Assembly: GCF_001544195.1 (NCBI RefSeq)
Contig: NZ_BCPY01000028.1
Coordinates: forward strand, 1-34,256
From: Tetragenococcus solitarius NBRC 100494
Lineage (GTDB): Bacteria; Bacillota; Bacilli; Lactobacillales; Enterococcaceae
DNA: 34,256 nt
Reading direction: 5' to 3'
In this document: positions 8,952 to 16,603 of the stretch, piece after piece
How positions within the stretch are numbered: the first letter of the stretch is position 1
Layout: every line of letters starts with the position of its first letter
Position numbers and translations under genes: made by a program
The notes under the pieces: model-generated
Told to the model about the DNA's origin: nothing
Databases searched by the model: none
Seen by the model: only the letters and a program-made list of their open reading frames with translations

Positions 8952-10085
8952 TTAATACCCCCAAACTTCCTGGGTAATTTCAATGATTAAATGTAATTTA
9001 TCCCATTGTTGTTGTTCTGTCAGAATATTTCCTTCTTCAGTAGAAGCAAAACCACATTGCGGGCTAAGACTTAAGCGTTCTAAAGGCACATACTGACTTG
9101 CCTCATAAATTCTTTTGATAATCGTCTCTTTGTCTTCTAATTTGCCGCTTTTACTTGTAATTAAACCTAAAACGACCCGTTTTTCTTCTGGCACAAAGCG
9201 CAATGGAGCGAAATCTCCGGAACGATCGTCATCAAATTCTAAGAAAAAAGCTTCCACATTCTCCTTGCCAAACAACGTCTGTGCAACGGGTTCATAACCT
9301 CCAGAAGCAGCAAAAGTAGAATGATAATTGCCGCGACAAATATGAGTGGTAATATGCAGATCTTCTGGCAAATCCTTTAAAGCGGCATTATTTAATTGTA
9401 GATACTGTTTTTGAATATCTTGTGTATCATAATCCTCATTAGTCATGCCTTGCCAAAAATCTTTATCTACCAGCATCCCCCAAGTACAATCATCTAATTT
9501 AATATTACGACAACCCAAGTGATATAATTCTAAAATCGTTTCTCGATAAGCTTGAGCAATATCTTGGTATAATTCACTGCGATCGGAATAAAATTGGTCG
9601 ATTTTCTCTTCATTTTTTCCGCGTACTAATTCTGCAAAAAATTGAGCTGGTGCTGGGATACTTTGTCGTACTTGCACATTTCCATCAGCAAGTTCATGGG
9701 CAAATGTAAATTCCTTAAATACTGGATGATTTTTGTTAAATTGAACTTTTCCTTTCAAACGGGCAGAATCAGCACGCGTCTCTTCTCCGTGGAAAAGATA
9801 GCCTTGGTCCATGATATTATGTTCAACACCCGTTAATCCCCAGAAGAAGTCTAGATGCCAGTAACTGCGACGAAATTCACCATCTGTAACATATTTTAAC
9901 CCAACTTCTTTTTCTTTATTAACTAGACGGACAATTTCTTGATCTTCTACCTCTTGTAATTTTGGATAAGAAATTTTTCCTATACTGTATTGTTCTCTCG
10001 CTTTTTTCAATTTTTCCGGGCGTAAAAAACTTCCTACAATTTCATAACGATTCACTGCACCTTGATTGACTACTTGTTGACTCAT
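8952..10085 (-). CDS. MetE-like cobalamin-independent methionine synthase family protein (YxjG/YxjH type)
   Basis: A 377-residue protein of the UROD/MetE-like fold, matching the short single-domain group (B. subtilis YxjG/YxjH) rather than full MetE of about 750 residues. It resembles only the catalytic C-terminal half of MetE. Zinc ligands typical of MetE are visible: H248 and C250 in THICRGN and C344 in SPQCGFAS, with the acidic stretch LEFDDDRSGD between. It likely moves a methyl group to homocysteine or a related thiol to make methionine; the methyl donor in this short group is uncertain. The ATG at 10083-10085 has AGGAGG just upstream. A methionine-type T-box precedes it, which independently supports a methionine role. 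Confidence 0.88.
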   Translation of the reverse strand: MSQQVVNQGAVNRYEIVGSFLRPEKLKKAREQYSIGKISYPKLQEVEDQEIVRLVNKEKEVGLKYVTDGEFRRSYWHLDFFWGLTGVEHNIMDQGYLFHGEETRADSARLKGKVQFNKNHPVFKEFTFAHELADGNVQVRQSIPAPAQFFAELVRGKNEEKIDQFYSDRSELYQDIAQAYRETILELYHLGCRNIKLDDCTWGMLVDKDFWQGMTNEDYDTQDIQKQYLQLNNAALKDLPEDLHITTHICRGNYHSTFAASGGYEPVAQTLFGKENVEAFFLEFDDDRSGDFAPLRFVPEEKRVVLGLITSKSGKLEDKETIIKRIYEASQYVPLERLSLSPQCGFASTEEGNILTEQQQWDKLHLIIEITQEVWGY

Positions 10086-10110
10086 ATTCTCTCCTCCTTT
10101 ATTTTAAATA

Positions 10111-10145
10111 AAAAAAATCCTTAAAAGACAATTTGTCTTTTAAGG
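10111..10145 (-). terminator. T-box regulated intrinsic terminator
   Basis: A stem with arms of 13 bases (10119-10131 and its complement to 10145) starting CCTTAAAAGACAA on the minus strand is followed by eight T. It competes with the antiterminator formed around the T-box sequence, and lies 26 bp before the start codon of the MetE-like gene. Confidence 0.9.
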
Positions 10146-10393
10146 ATGTAATAAACATACATGGTACCACCTTGGCTTTGTAAAAATATCGCTATTTTTA
10201 CCTCTGTTCCCAATACATTGTGCTTATACTGGGTTCTTGTTAACGGAGAAAACCGTGTATTCCTAAATCATTCAGAATACCCACTCTAAAGCCATTTTCG
10301 AATTTACGTCTTTCGCTTCTTTTCAGCTGACGAAGCTCTCTTTTAGAAAGAAAAAATAAACTCTACTTTCTTTATCGATGTGTTTATATATTT
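10111..10393 (-). ncRNA. T-box riboswitch, predicted methionine specificity
   Basis: The leader on the minus strand holds the T-box core AAGGTGGTACCATG (10160-10173), whose UGGU can pair with the ACCA end of an uncharged tRNA. A terminator hairpin follows. Upstream is the Stem I region with AGAGAG and an apical stem GCUUC/GAAGC (10315-10319 with 10332-10336). On the 3' side of the proposed specifier loop the triplet AUG (10293-10295) is followed by a purine and a helix strand, giving a methionine codon. Low charged tRNA-Met would favour the antiterminator and switch on the MetE-like gene. The class is clear; the specifier assignment was made by hand folding. Confidence 0.9.
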
Positions 10394-10399
10394 TTTAAA

Positions 10400-10428
10400 A
10401 TAATAGCAGACCTTTGTACTGCTGTCAA
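10400..10428 (-). promoter_or_regulatory. Promoter of the T-box/MetE-like unit
   Basis: Minus-strand -35 TTGACA (10423-10428), 17-bp spacer, -10 TATTAT (10400-10405). This near-consensus sigma-A promoter places the transcript start near 10393, just before Stem I of the T-box. Confidence 0.88.
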
Positions 10429-10461
10429 TAATGTTCAGAATATTTCTATATCTTTTTCAAG

Positions 10462-11259
10462 TTAATCGACATAGTCAGATTTCGTACTATTTAACCAAGC
10501 GTAAACGAGACCAATGACTAAACCGCCTCCGATGTAATTTCCTAGTAACGCAAACACAATATTGTGGATAAGATTAGGTATTGTCATGGCACTGATTGTT
10601 CCATGTGAGGCAAAATATCCTAATGAAAAGGCAGGGAAATTCGCAATAACGTGTTCATATCCTAAAAAAGCGAAGATAAAAATAATAAAGATAATAGCTA
10701 ATACTTTTCCCGCGTCGTCTTTCATGCGTAAGCTAATTATAACAGCTGTATTTACCACGATATTCGCAAAAATACCTTCTACCAAAATTTGAACAGTCGA
10801 TTTTTCTAGTTTTCCAGCAAGTGAAGTAAACATATAATTATCTGCTGGTAAATCTTGAAAGACTCCTGTCAATGAAATTAAATAACCAAAAACGATTCCG
10901 CCGATGAGATTAAATAAAATACAGGTAAATAAAATTTTACTCGCCATTTTTATATCAATTTTTTTGCGATACACCCCTACTGTCATATAAAGCATGTTAG
11001 AGGTACCTAACTCTGCATTCATATATAAAATCATCACCAATGACCAGCTAAACATAAAAGCATACAAAAACTTCCCTGAACCAGCCGCAACTTCTTCTGC
11101 ATTCATTGCTGTACCAAATGCAATCGCTGTCCCTAAAGTTAAAAACAAACATGCCAACATTGCCCGAACGGCATAGCGTATGTAACTACTTTCAATTAGA
11201 TCAACTTTTTTTATAATTGACGAATCTATTTTTTCAAATAATGCCGATATTGAATTCAT
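10462..11259 (-). CDS. Formate/nitrite transporter (FNT) family channel
   Basis: A 265-residue membrane protein with six hydrophobic segments of FNT type (FocA/NirC relatives), pentameric channels that pass formate, nitrite, hydrosulphide or lactate. The half-helix regions show as GTAIAFGTAM and AELGTSNMLYMTVGVY, and the late segment has HNIVFALLGNYIGGGLVIG. Which small anion is carried cannot be told. No pyruvate-formate lyase or nitrite gene is adjacent. I prefer the ATG at 11257-11259, preceded by GTGGAGG. A TTG nine codons earlier would leave a leader of only about a dozen bases without a ribosome site. It has its own promoter with a palindromic operator at the start site. Confidence 0.88.
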   Translation of the reverse strand: MNSISALFEKIDSSIIKKVDLIESSYIRYAVRAMLACLFLTLGTAIAFGTAMNAEEVAAGSGKFLYAFMFSWSLVMILYMNAELGTSNMLYMTVGVYRKKIDIKMASKILFTCILFNLIGGIVFGYLISLTGVFQDLPADNYMFTSLAGKLEKSTVQILVEGIFANIVVNTAVIISLRMKDDAGKVLAIIFIIFIFAFLGYEHVIANFPAFSLGYFASHGTISAMTIPNLIHNIVFALLGNYIGGGLVIGLVYAWLNSTKSDYVD

Positions 11260-11284
11260 TGTCCTCCACCTTTTCTGTTTACTC

Positions 11285-11332
11285 AACGATAACTATCGTT
11301 TTTATTTTAATGAGCTTTAGACGTTTTGTAAA
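11285..11332 (-). promoter_or_regulatory. FNT gene promoter with palindromic operator at the transcript start
   Basis: Minus-strand -35 TTTACA (11327-11332), 17-bp spacer and -10 TAAAAT (11304-11309) put the start near 11297. A perfect palindrome AACGATA-AC-TATCGTT (11285-11300) sits right on it. A site in that place normally acts as a repressor operator. I do not recognise the regulator; none is encoded next to the gene. Confidence 0.7.
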
Positions 11333-11609
11333 GCGATTTTGTGAAAAATAACGCTTATTTCGAGTCATAAGATTTATTTGCCTGTTATGCCTTTGTCTTT
11401 AGTCTTTTGCCATTCTTAAAAAAACTAACATTTTTCGCTAATCTTTCTCAATAGTATAATTAACTAAATGGATAAATATTAAATGCATTTTGAAGATGAA
11501 CAATCATCCGCATAAAAAACAAGCTCATTCGTTCAACAAAGACAGAAACTTTCTTTCAATTTTTAAACAAGTTTTATTTAGCAAAAGCCATTTAGTCATG
11601 AGAATTTCC
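11333..11609. other. Intergenic stretch without a recognisable gene
   Basis: A/T-rich spacer between the divergent FNT gene and rpsD. I found no open frame with a ribosome site, no tRNA and no strong terminator. A lone TATAAT on the plus strand near 11454 lacks a convincing -35. Confidence 0.5.
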
Positions 11610-11639
11610 TTGACAGAATGCCCAATATCAAGGTACAAT
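11610..11639 (+). promoter_or_regulatory. rpsD promoter
   Basis: Plus-strand -35 TTGACA (11610-11615), 18-bp spacer, -10 TACAAT (11634-11639). A second TATAAT at 11669-11674 lies at the foot of the structured leader but has only a poor -35. The upstream pair is the better promoter and leaves a leader of about 170 nt. Confidence 0.75.
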
Positions 11640-11673
11640 GTCTTGCGTGTAAAATAATGCAGCAGAGGTATAA

Positions 11674-11753
11674 TAGTTCGTCCCCAGTTCGTCGCCTGAT
11701 GAGGTTCAATTGCGTAGCCGCGGCTGCAAAGGTGAAGATTGAAGAGCGAACTA
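11674..11753 (+). ncRNA. Structured rpsD leader, probable S4 autoregulation element
   Basis: The leader folds by eye into an outer stem TAGTTCG (11674-11680) with CGAACTA (11747-11753), an inner pairing TTCAAT (11705-11710) with ATTGAA (11738-11743), and a G/C-rich hairpin around AGCCGCGGCT. It is more G/C-rich than the spacer around it. In Bacillus the rpsD leader binds S4 protein as a pseudoknot and represses its own expression, so the same is likely here. No covariation check was possible. Confidence 0.6.
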
Positions 11754-11816
11754 CACGAAGTATGAATATCTCATCGGATTATTTTACTCCAAAAAATATT
11801 ATTGGAGGAATCTTTA

Positions 11817-12428
11817 ATGTCTCGTTATACTGGACCATCTTGGAAAGTTTCCCGCCGTTTAGGTATCTCACTATCCGGTAGCGGAAAAGAATTATCTCGT
11901 CGTCCTTATCCACCAGGACAACACGGACCAACTAGCCGTGGTGCTCGTTCTGAATATGGATTGCAATTAAGAGAAAAACAAAAATTACGTCGTATGTATG
12001 GCTTAACTGAACGTCAATTCCGTACGCTATTCTCAAAGGCTAGCAAGATTAAAGAAGGTAAACATGGTGTTAACTTCATGATCTTACTAGAACAACGTTT
12101 AGACAATATGGTTTATCGTTTAGGTTTAGCAACCACTCGTCGTCAAGCACGTCAACTTGTGAACCATGGTCATATTACAGTCGATGGTAAACGCGTTGAT
12201 ATCCCTTCTTATCATGTAGAAGTAGGGCAAGTGATCGGCGTACGTGAAAAATCAAAAGAAATGAGTGTAATCACAGAAGCTATTGAATCTGTTGTAGGTA
12301 CTCCTGCATTTGTTAGCTTTGATGATGAAAAATTAGAAGGTTCATTGACTCGCTTACCAGAACGCGAAGAATTGACCCCTGATATTGATGAAGCACTTGT
12401 CGTTGAATACTACAACCAATTACTGTAA
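11817..12428 (+). CDS. rpsD: 30S ribosomal protein S4
   Basis: S4 is a primary 16S-binding protein that starts 30S assembly. The 203-residue product begins [16 protein letters not shown] and carries the S4 RNA-binding domain at about 92-155 ([20 protein letters not shown], then [12 protein letters not shown]). The length is usual for Firmicutes. No cysteines are present, so this is the zinc-free form. The ATG at 11817 has GGAGG (11804-11808) eight bases before; an in-frame ATG five codons earlier overlaps that ribosome site and is rejected. It is a single-gene unit with its own promoter, structured leader and terminator, as in Bacillus. Confidence 0.98.
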   Translation: MSRYTGPSWKVSRRLGISLSGSGKELSRRPYPPGQHGPTSRGARSEYGLQLREKQKLRRMYGLTERQFRTLFSKASKIKEGKHGVNFMILLEQRLDNMVYRLGLATTRRQARQLVNHGHITVDGKRVDIPSYHVEVGQVIGVREKSKEMSVITEAIESVVGTPAFVSFDDEKLEGSLTRLPEREELTPDIDEALVVEYYNQLL

Positions 12429-12439
12429 GATTCTAACGC

Positions 12440-12480
12440 AAAGACCAAAGTCTTATTTTATAGGGCTTTGGTCTTTTTTT
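12440..12480 (+). terminator. rpsD terminator
   Basis: Stem AAAGACCAAAGTC with its complement near 12463-12475 (one or two imperfect pairs), a loop of about 10 nt and a run of seven T. It lies 12 bp after the rpsD stop. Confidence 0.9.
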
Positions 12481-12599
12481 ATTCCAAAATTTTCACCCTA
12501 GCTATTTTACTTCTTAGCTGCTAAAAACAACCTCTCATCGAAAAACTCCAGACAAAATAAATGTATTCTGCTAACTTTTAATTAAAAGGCGGGATAATC

Positions 12600-13469
12600 A
12601 TGATTCTAACAACAAATAATCTTAGTAAGTCTTATGGTCAGCAAAAGGCCGTTAATCACTTGAACTTAACTATCGAAAAAGGAAGTCTAACTGCGCTTCT
12701 TGGTCCAAATGGCGCAGGAAAGTCGACGACTATGCAACTATTAATTGGTTTGACATCTCCAACTACTGGCAGTGTTAGCTATCAAGAACAAGTCAAAATC
12801 GGTGTGGTTTTCCAAACAAGCGTACTTGATGATATGTTAACGGTTCAAGAAAATCTGCAAATTCGTGCGAAGCAGTATAGCAAAGTTTCTCAAACAAAAG
12901 TAACCCAATTAATTAAACAACTAGGTCTAACAAATTTTTCTAAACAAAAATATGGTCTTTTATCTGGCGGACAAAAACGTCGCGTAGACATCGCTCGAGC
13001 ACTATTAAATGAATCAGACATCCTTTTTCTAGATGAACCTACCACAGGCCTAGATATTCAGACACGTTCAGCTATTTGGACTTTATTACAGCATTTACAA
13101 GACGAACAAGACTTAACTATTGTTTTAACGACTCACTACTTAAATGAGACAGACAAAGCAGACAAAATTTATATTATCGATCAGGGGGCATTAATCGCTC
13201 AAGGCTCTGCAAAAGAAATTAAACAACGCTATGCAAATAACTTACTGACGATTACAGCCAAAACTCCTGACAAGTTTTATTCATTACTTGAAACAGAAAA
13301 TATACCGGTCCTTAACAAAAAAACAGCAACTGTTGCTCTCTTACCGGCAACAGTACAGCAAGCCATCCAACTGCTAACAAAGTACCAAGCAGAAATTCAA
13401 AGTTTTGAATTTCAAGCAGGAACGATGGATGCCGCATTTATAAAATTAACTGGAAAAGAGGTGCGCTAA
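12600..13469 (+). CDS. ABC transporter ATP-binding protein (ABC-2 exporter type)
   Basis: A 289-residue ATPase with Walker A GPNGAGKS (35-42), signature LSGGQ (121-125), Walker B ILFLDE (141-146, catalytic E146) and the H-loop H179 in TTHYL. The roughly 80 residues after the ATPase fold fit the DrrA/CcmA-like group that drives ABC-2 permeases for drug, antibiotic or polysaccharide export. The ATG has AAGGCGGG upstream, overlapping a 14-bp palindrome. The stop is one base before the permease start, so the two form one exporter. The LytTR and DUF3021 genes that follow are typical partners. The substrate is unknown. Confidence 0.92.
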   Translation: MILTTNNLSKSYGQQKAVNHLNLTIEKGSLTALLGPNGAGKSTTMQLLIGLTSPTTGSVSYQEQVKIGVVFQTSVLDDMLTVQENLQIRAKQYSKVSQTKVTQLIKQLGLTNFSKQKYGLLSGGQKRRVDIARALLNESDILFLDEPTTGLDIQTRSAIWTLLQHLQDEQDLTIVLTTHYLNETDKADKIYIIDQGALIAQGSAKEIKQRYANNLLTITAKTPDKFYSLLETENIPVLNKKTATVALLPATVQQAIQLLTKYQAEIQSFEFQAGTMDAAFIKLTGKEVR

Positions 13470-13470
13470 A

Positions 13471-14346
13471 ATGCAAACATTGATCAAACGTAATTTACTA
13501 TTATATTTCCGTGATAAAACTGGGGTTTTCTTTTCTATATTAGGCGCTTTTATTTCTTTTATTCTTTATCTCATCTTTTTAAAAGAGACTATGGTTTCAG
13601 AATGGTCTCGGCTTCCTCAAACCAATCAGTTATTGGATAACTGGCTTATCAGTGGTACGCTAACCATAGTAGGAATGACAACGACGCTTGCAAGCTTAAC
13701 GCAGCTTGTCAAAGATCGAGAAAACAACGTTCGTCAAGATTTATTGCTAACCGACATTAGTACTCTGCGTTTACATTTAAGCTATTTACTAAGCGCTGCA
13801 CTTATAGGAATAATTATGCAAATGCTTTTGTTTAGTATAATGTTTCCTTACTTTTACTTTACAAATCATACAGTACTTACTTTGACCCAATTAGCAAGTC
13901 TTTTGGCGCTAATAATTTTCAATGCTTTATTAGCAGCTACTTTAAATCTTATGCTTGTTCAGCCAATAAAAACCGTGGATAATGTGGGTAAATTAAGTTC
14001 TGTCATAGGTACTGCGGCTGGTTTTTTAGTCGGAACCTACGTCCCTATTGGGGCATTGCCAAGCTTTGCTCAATTATTAGTGAAATTAACACCTGGAGGT
14101 TACATTGCTTCTTTATATCGACAAATCTTATTAGCTCCAACAATAACAAACGTTTTCAAAGATAACCCTGTTGGACAAAAAAATTTTGAAGAAGCCATGG
14201 GTGTACGTTTTAAACTTTTTGAATTGCTAACGATTCAACAAACTTGTCTTATACTAATGATTATCTTATTTTTTGCATGCTTTGTTGCTTTATTTCCTCA
14301 ATGGTTGAAAGCTTATAAAAATCAACGTGCTTTGTTTCACCAATAA
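13471..14346 (+). CDS. ABC-2 type transporter permease
   Basis: A 291-residue membrane protein with six hydrophobic segments, near residues 20-40, 58-80, 105-130, 138-160, 175-195 and 255-280 by eye. It fits the ABC-2 permease family: N-terminal cytosolic start TLIKRNLLLYFRDKTGVFF, a long first outer loop, and a PIGALPSFAQLLVKLTPGGY segment before the last loop, common in these proteins. It should form the membrane channel for the ATPase one base upstream. It is 24 bp before the LytTR gene. The substrate cannot be told; bacitracin- or antibiotic-resistance type exporters share this architecture. Confidence 0.88.
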   Translation: MQTLIKRNLLLYFRDKTGVFFSILGAFISFILYLIFLKETMVSEWSRLPQTNQLLDNWLISGTLTIVGMTTTLASLTQLVKDRENNVRQDLLLTDISTLRLHLSYLLSAALIGIIMQMLLFSIMFPYFYFTNHTVLTLTQLASLLALIIFNALLAATLNLMLVQPIKTVDNVGKLSSVIGTAAGFLVGTYVPIGALPSFAQLLVKLTPGGYIASLYRQILLAPTITNVFKDNPVGQKNFEEAMGVRFKLFELLTIQQTCLILMIILFFACFVALFPQWLKAYKNQRALFHQ

Positions 14347-14370
14347 CTTACAAAGAAAGAAGGTCGAAAT

Positions 14371-14838
14371 TTGGTTAACTGTCGATTCGAATTGAACCCT
14401 CAATTTTCCGCAACAGAGCCTGAAGTTATCGTTCGAGCAGCTAGTAAAAATATCGATATAGAAGAATTAATCACTTATATTGAACAGTATCAAAATCAGA
14501 CAATTTCATCGAAAATTTTACCGGTAAAGACAAACGATCAGCTTATTATGCTTAAAACCGATGCTATTATTTTAGCCGATATTCAGCAATCTACCCTTTT
14601 AATTTATACCCTTGAGGGAACTTTTACTACCTCAGAAACATTGATTCATTTTGCTAAGCGAGTAGATAACACGAACTTTATCCAAATCTCCAAACATGCC
14701 TATATTAATTTAGACCATCTACTTTCTTTATCAGACAGTTTTTCAGGTAATATGACAGCTACATTGGTCAAAAATATCAAAACGGATGTGAGTCGAAAAT
14801 ACGTGAAATCACTGATGCAGCATCTAGGAATAAAATAG
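14371..14838 (+). CDS. LytTR-domain DNA-binding regulator
   Basis: A 155-residue protein with a short N-terminal part (1-50) and a C-terminal LytTR DNA-binding domain (about 55-152). Typical traits are FIQISKHAYINLDHL (103-117) and VSRKYVKSL near the end. It has no receiver domain, so it is not a response regulator; this stand-alone form is often encoded with a DUF3021 membrane protein that restrains it. The start is TTG (14371-14373), with AGAAGG seven bases before; the next in-frame ATG would delete the N-terminal part. It probably controls the ABC exporter upstream. Confidence 0.88.
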   Translation: MVNCRFELNPQFSATEPEVIVRAASKNIDIEELITYIEQYQNQTISSKILPVKTNDQLIMLKTDAIILADIQQSTLLIYTLEGTFTTSETLIHFAKRVDNTNFIQISKHAYINLDHLLSLSDSFSGNMTATLVKNIKTDVSRKYVKSLMQHLGIK

Positions 14839-14849
14839 GAGGTCTTTTT

Positions 14850-15248
14850 TTGAAAAAAATAATTCAATATGCCGGTATTGGTGTCGGCTATGGCTCATTT
14901 TCTTACTTAATGATTCTACTGTATAACCCAGAAATTATACCTACTAGAAACAATATCACCAGTTTTCTACTAATGAGTGCCGTCATTGGTATTAGCGCAA
15001 TCTTATTTGATATTGAGAAATTAAATTTTTTACTAGCATTAGGAATCCACTTTTTTACTACTTTGTCTATTGTTATTGTCACCATGATTTATAATGGCTG
15101 GCTTGATGATGTGATGCACACAACTGAATTTTGGCTGATATTTATTATTATTTATGTGGCCGTTTGGTTGATTTCATGTATCTCAAATGCATTAAAAGTT
15201 GATAAAATTAATCGAGCTTTATCCAAAAAGCAAGCGCGTAAACGCTAA
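14850..15248 (+). CDS. DUF3021 family membrane protein
   Basis: A 132-residue protein with four hydrophobic segments (about 5-22, 35-52, 58-80 and 90-112) and a basic C-terminus. Size, layout and position directly after a LytTR regulator fit the DUF3021 family. In characterised LytTR regulatory systems of streptococci the small membrane partner acts as an inhibitor of the regulator. The same is inferred here, with no direct evidence. It starts at TTG (14850-14852) with AGGAGG (14837-14842) overlapping the stop of the regulator, so translation is likely coupled. No clear terminator follows; the next feature is the bioY control region. Confidence 0.8.
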   Translation: MKKIIQYAGIGVGYGSFSYLMILLYNPEIIPTRNNITSFLLMSAVIGISAILFDIEKLNFLLALGIHFFTTLSIVIVTMIYNGWLDDVMHTTEFWLIFIIIYVAVWLISCISNALKVDKINRALSKKQARKR

Positions 15249-15314
15249 TTTTTATCGTCAATTTTTTTGACATTCCCGATGATTTAAATTAATTTCTGTT
15301 TTTATAGCTTTCTT

Positions 15315-15357
15315 TCGTTAACCTTTTGTTTACTTATGGTTAACGATGTGATATATT
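15315..15357 (+). promoter_or_regulatory. bioY promoter inside a BirA-type biotin operator
   Basis: A perfect inverted repeat TCGTTAACC (15315-15323), N14, GGTTAACGA (15338-15346) matches the BirA operator form of Firmicutes (GTTAAC half-sites about 14-15 bp apart). The -35 TTTACT (15329-15334) lies in the spacer and an extended -10 TG-A-TATATT (15349-15357) just after the right half. Biotin-loaded BirA bound here would block the promoter. Confidence 0.85.
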
Positions 15358-15404
15358 TCTTATGTTAATCAAAATATAATTACAAGTTTATAAAAGGAGC
15401 TATA

Positions 15405-15944
15405 ATGAGACTAACGTTACATGAACAGCTAATGGCTGCTACATTTGCCGGGGTTATTGCGATTTTTTCGCAGATTATTATCCCAATCGGTCTTGTCCCT
15501 TGGAGTCTGCAAACTTTTATCGTTGGACTATCGGTTACTTTATTAGGAAGAAAAGTCGGCACATGGTCGGTCTTAATTTATTTTTTACTAGGATTGATTG
15601 GTTTGCCCGTTTTTGCTGGTGGTTCCAGTGGCGCTGCTGTTTTATTTGGTCCTACCGGCGGCTATTTAATCGGCTTTATCTTTGCCTCGTTAATTATCGG
15701 TACAATCATGAAATATACAGAATATACCTTTTTTTGGGCGATTATCGCTAATCTTATCGGCTTTCTTATCGCGCTTGGTTTTGGTACTATCTGGTTAAAA
15801 TTTACTGCTGATATGACTTGGCCGGCTGCCTTGACTACTGGTTTCTTAGGCTTTTTATTTCCAGAAGTCGTTAAAGCGATTTGTGCAGGATGCTTCAGCA
15901 TCTTACTCATTCACCGCCTACCGCAAAAATTTTTCAGTATGTAA
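15405..15944 (+). CDS. bioY: Biotin transporter BioY (ECF transporter S component)
   Basis: BioY is the substrate-binding membrane subunit of an energy-coupling-factor transporter that takes up biotin; the shared EcfA/A'/T module is not in this window. The 179-residue protein has six hydrophobic segments and the family hallmarks LVPWSLQTFIVGL (29-41) and GLPVFAGGSSGAAVLFGPTG around residues 65-85, which line the biotin pocket. The ATG at 15405 has AAAGGAG at a good distance. No biotin synthesis genes are nearby, so the cell may depend on uptake. The BirA operator upstream agrees with the assignment. A terminator follows. Confidence 0.95.
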   Translation: MRLTLHEQLMAATFAGVIAIFSQIIIPIGLVPWSLQTFIVGLSVTLLGRKVGTWSVLIYFLLGLIGLPVFAGGSSGAAVLFGPTGGYLIGFIFASLIIGTIMKYTEYTFFWAIIANLIGFLIALGFGTIWLKFTADMTWPAALTTGFLGFLFPEVVKAICAGCFSILLIHRLPQKFFSM

Positions 15945-15946
15945 AA

Positions 15947-15976
15947 ATACCAGCTCACAACAAGGTGGGCTGGTAT
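15947..15976. terminator. Terminator between bioY and yktB (convergent)
   Basis: A 12-bp stem (15947-15958 with 15965-15976, one G-T pair) and 6-nt loop lies between converging genes. The minus-strand side ends in TTTT, the plus-strand side in a weaker T-rich stretch, so it likely serves both, better for yktB. Confidence 0.75.
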
Positions 15977-15980
15977 CTTA

Positions 15981-16583
15981 TTAAAATTGAAGCAGTTGAT
16001 AAAGCGGAACAAGAAAACGATAAGTAGACAGCATATATTCGAGCGCTTGCTCTGGTTTTTGCCATAATTGACTATCTCTTGGAATAACCCGCCCAATTTG
16101 AAACTCGCCTTTTTTAACATTCTTTAAGCGCTCCAATGCTTGTTTCACATTTGCTTGAGTGATGAATTCATAGTGGTCCTTGGTATGATCAGTATTCATA
16201 ACCGTATCACTAGGTAGTTGTGTCAACAACAAGTTATTTTGCAAAAGCAACTGCGCCATTTGTTCTTTTTTTGATGGCTGGTCAATCATCGATAAGTACA
16301 TAAAAACATAATCTGGCCAAATACCTAACTGAAAATGAGGCTCCATTTTGTAGCCTCTTTTTTTGCTGCTAATTGCTGACCAAGTATTTTCTGGTGGATA
16401 AACGGTCCGTCTACGATGCTGAGCAATATGAATAAATAAGGGTTCTTGCAGCTTTGTTTCTAATTCAGTTTTTACTATTTCATCAATTGATTGGAAAATA
16501 GGTTGGATTTCCTCGCGAATTGCTTGCAAACGTGGTTCTAAGCCAGCAATCTCAAAAACTTTGAAGCTTTCTTGTGTAAACAT
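15981..16583 (-). CDS. yktB: YktB/UPF0637 (DUF1054) family protein
   Basis: A 200-residue soluble protein matching DUF1054 (UPF0637, B. subtilis YktB). Recognisable are the start FTQESFKVFEIAGLEPRL, HIAQHRRRTVYPPENTWSAI, and GYKMEPHFQLGIW with a WPDYVF segment. Members have a known fold but no settled function. The ATG at 16581-16583 has AGGAGG a few bases upstream. It lies 20 bp after the metallophosphoesterase gene on the same strand, so they form a two-gene unit. It ends just before a terminator. Confidence 0.9.
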   Translation of the reverse strand: MFTQESFKVFEIAGLEPRLQAIREEIQPIFQSIDEIVKTELETKLQEPLFIHIAQHRRRTVYPPENTWSAISSKKRGYKMEPHFQLGIWPDYVFMYLSMIDQPSKKEQMAQLLLQNNLLLTQLPSDTVMNTDHTKDHYEFITQANVKQALERLKNVKKGEFQIGRVIPRDSQLWQKPEQALEYMLSTYRFLVPLYQLLQF

Positions 16584-16603
16584 AAATACCTCCTGTATCC
16601 TAG

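Noticed and set aside
11618-11881. 87-codon frame across the rpsD leader
   Set aside because: It overlaps the structured leader and the start of rpsD in another frame and has no ribosome site.
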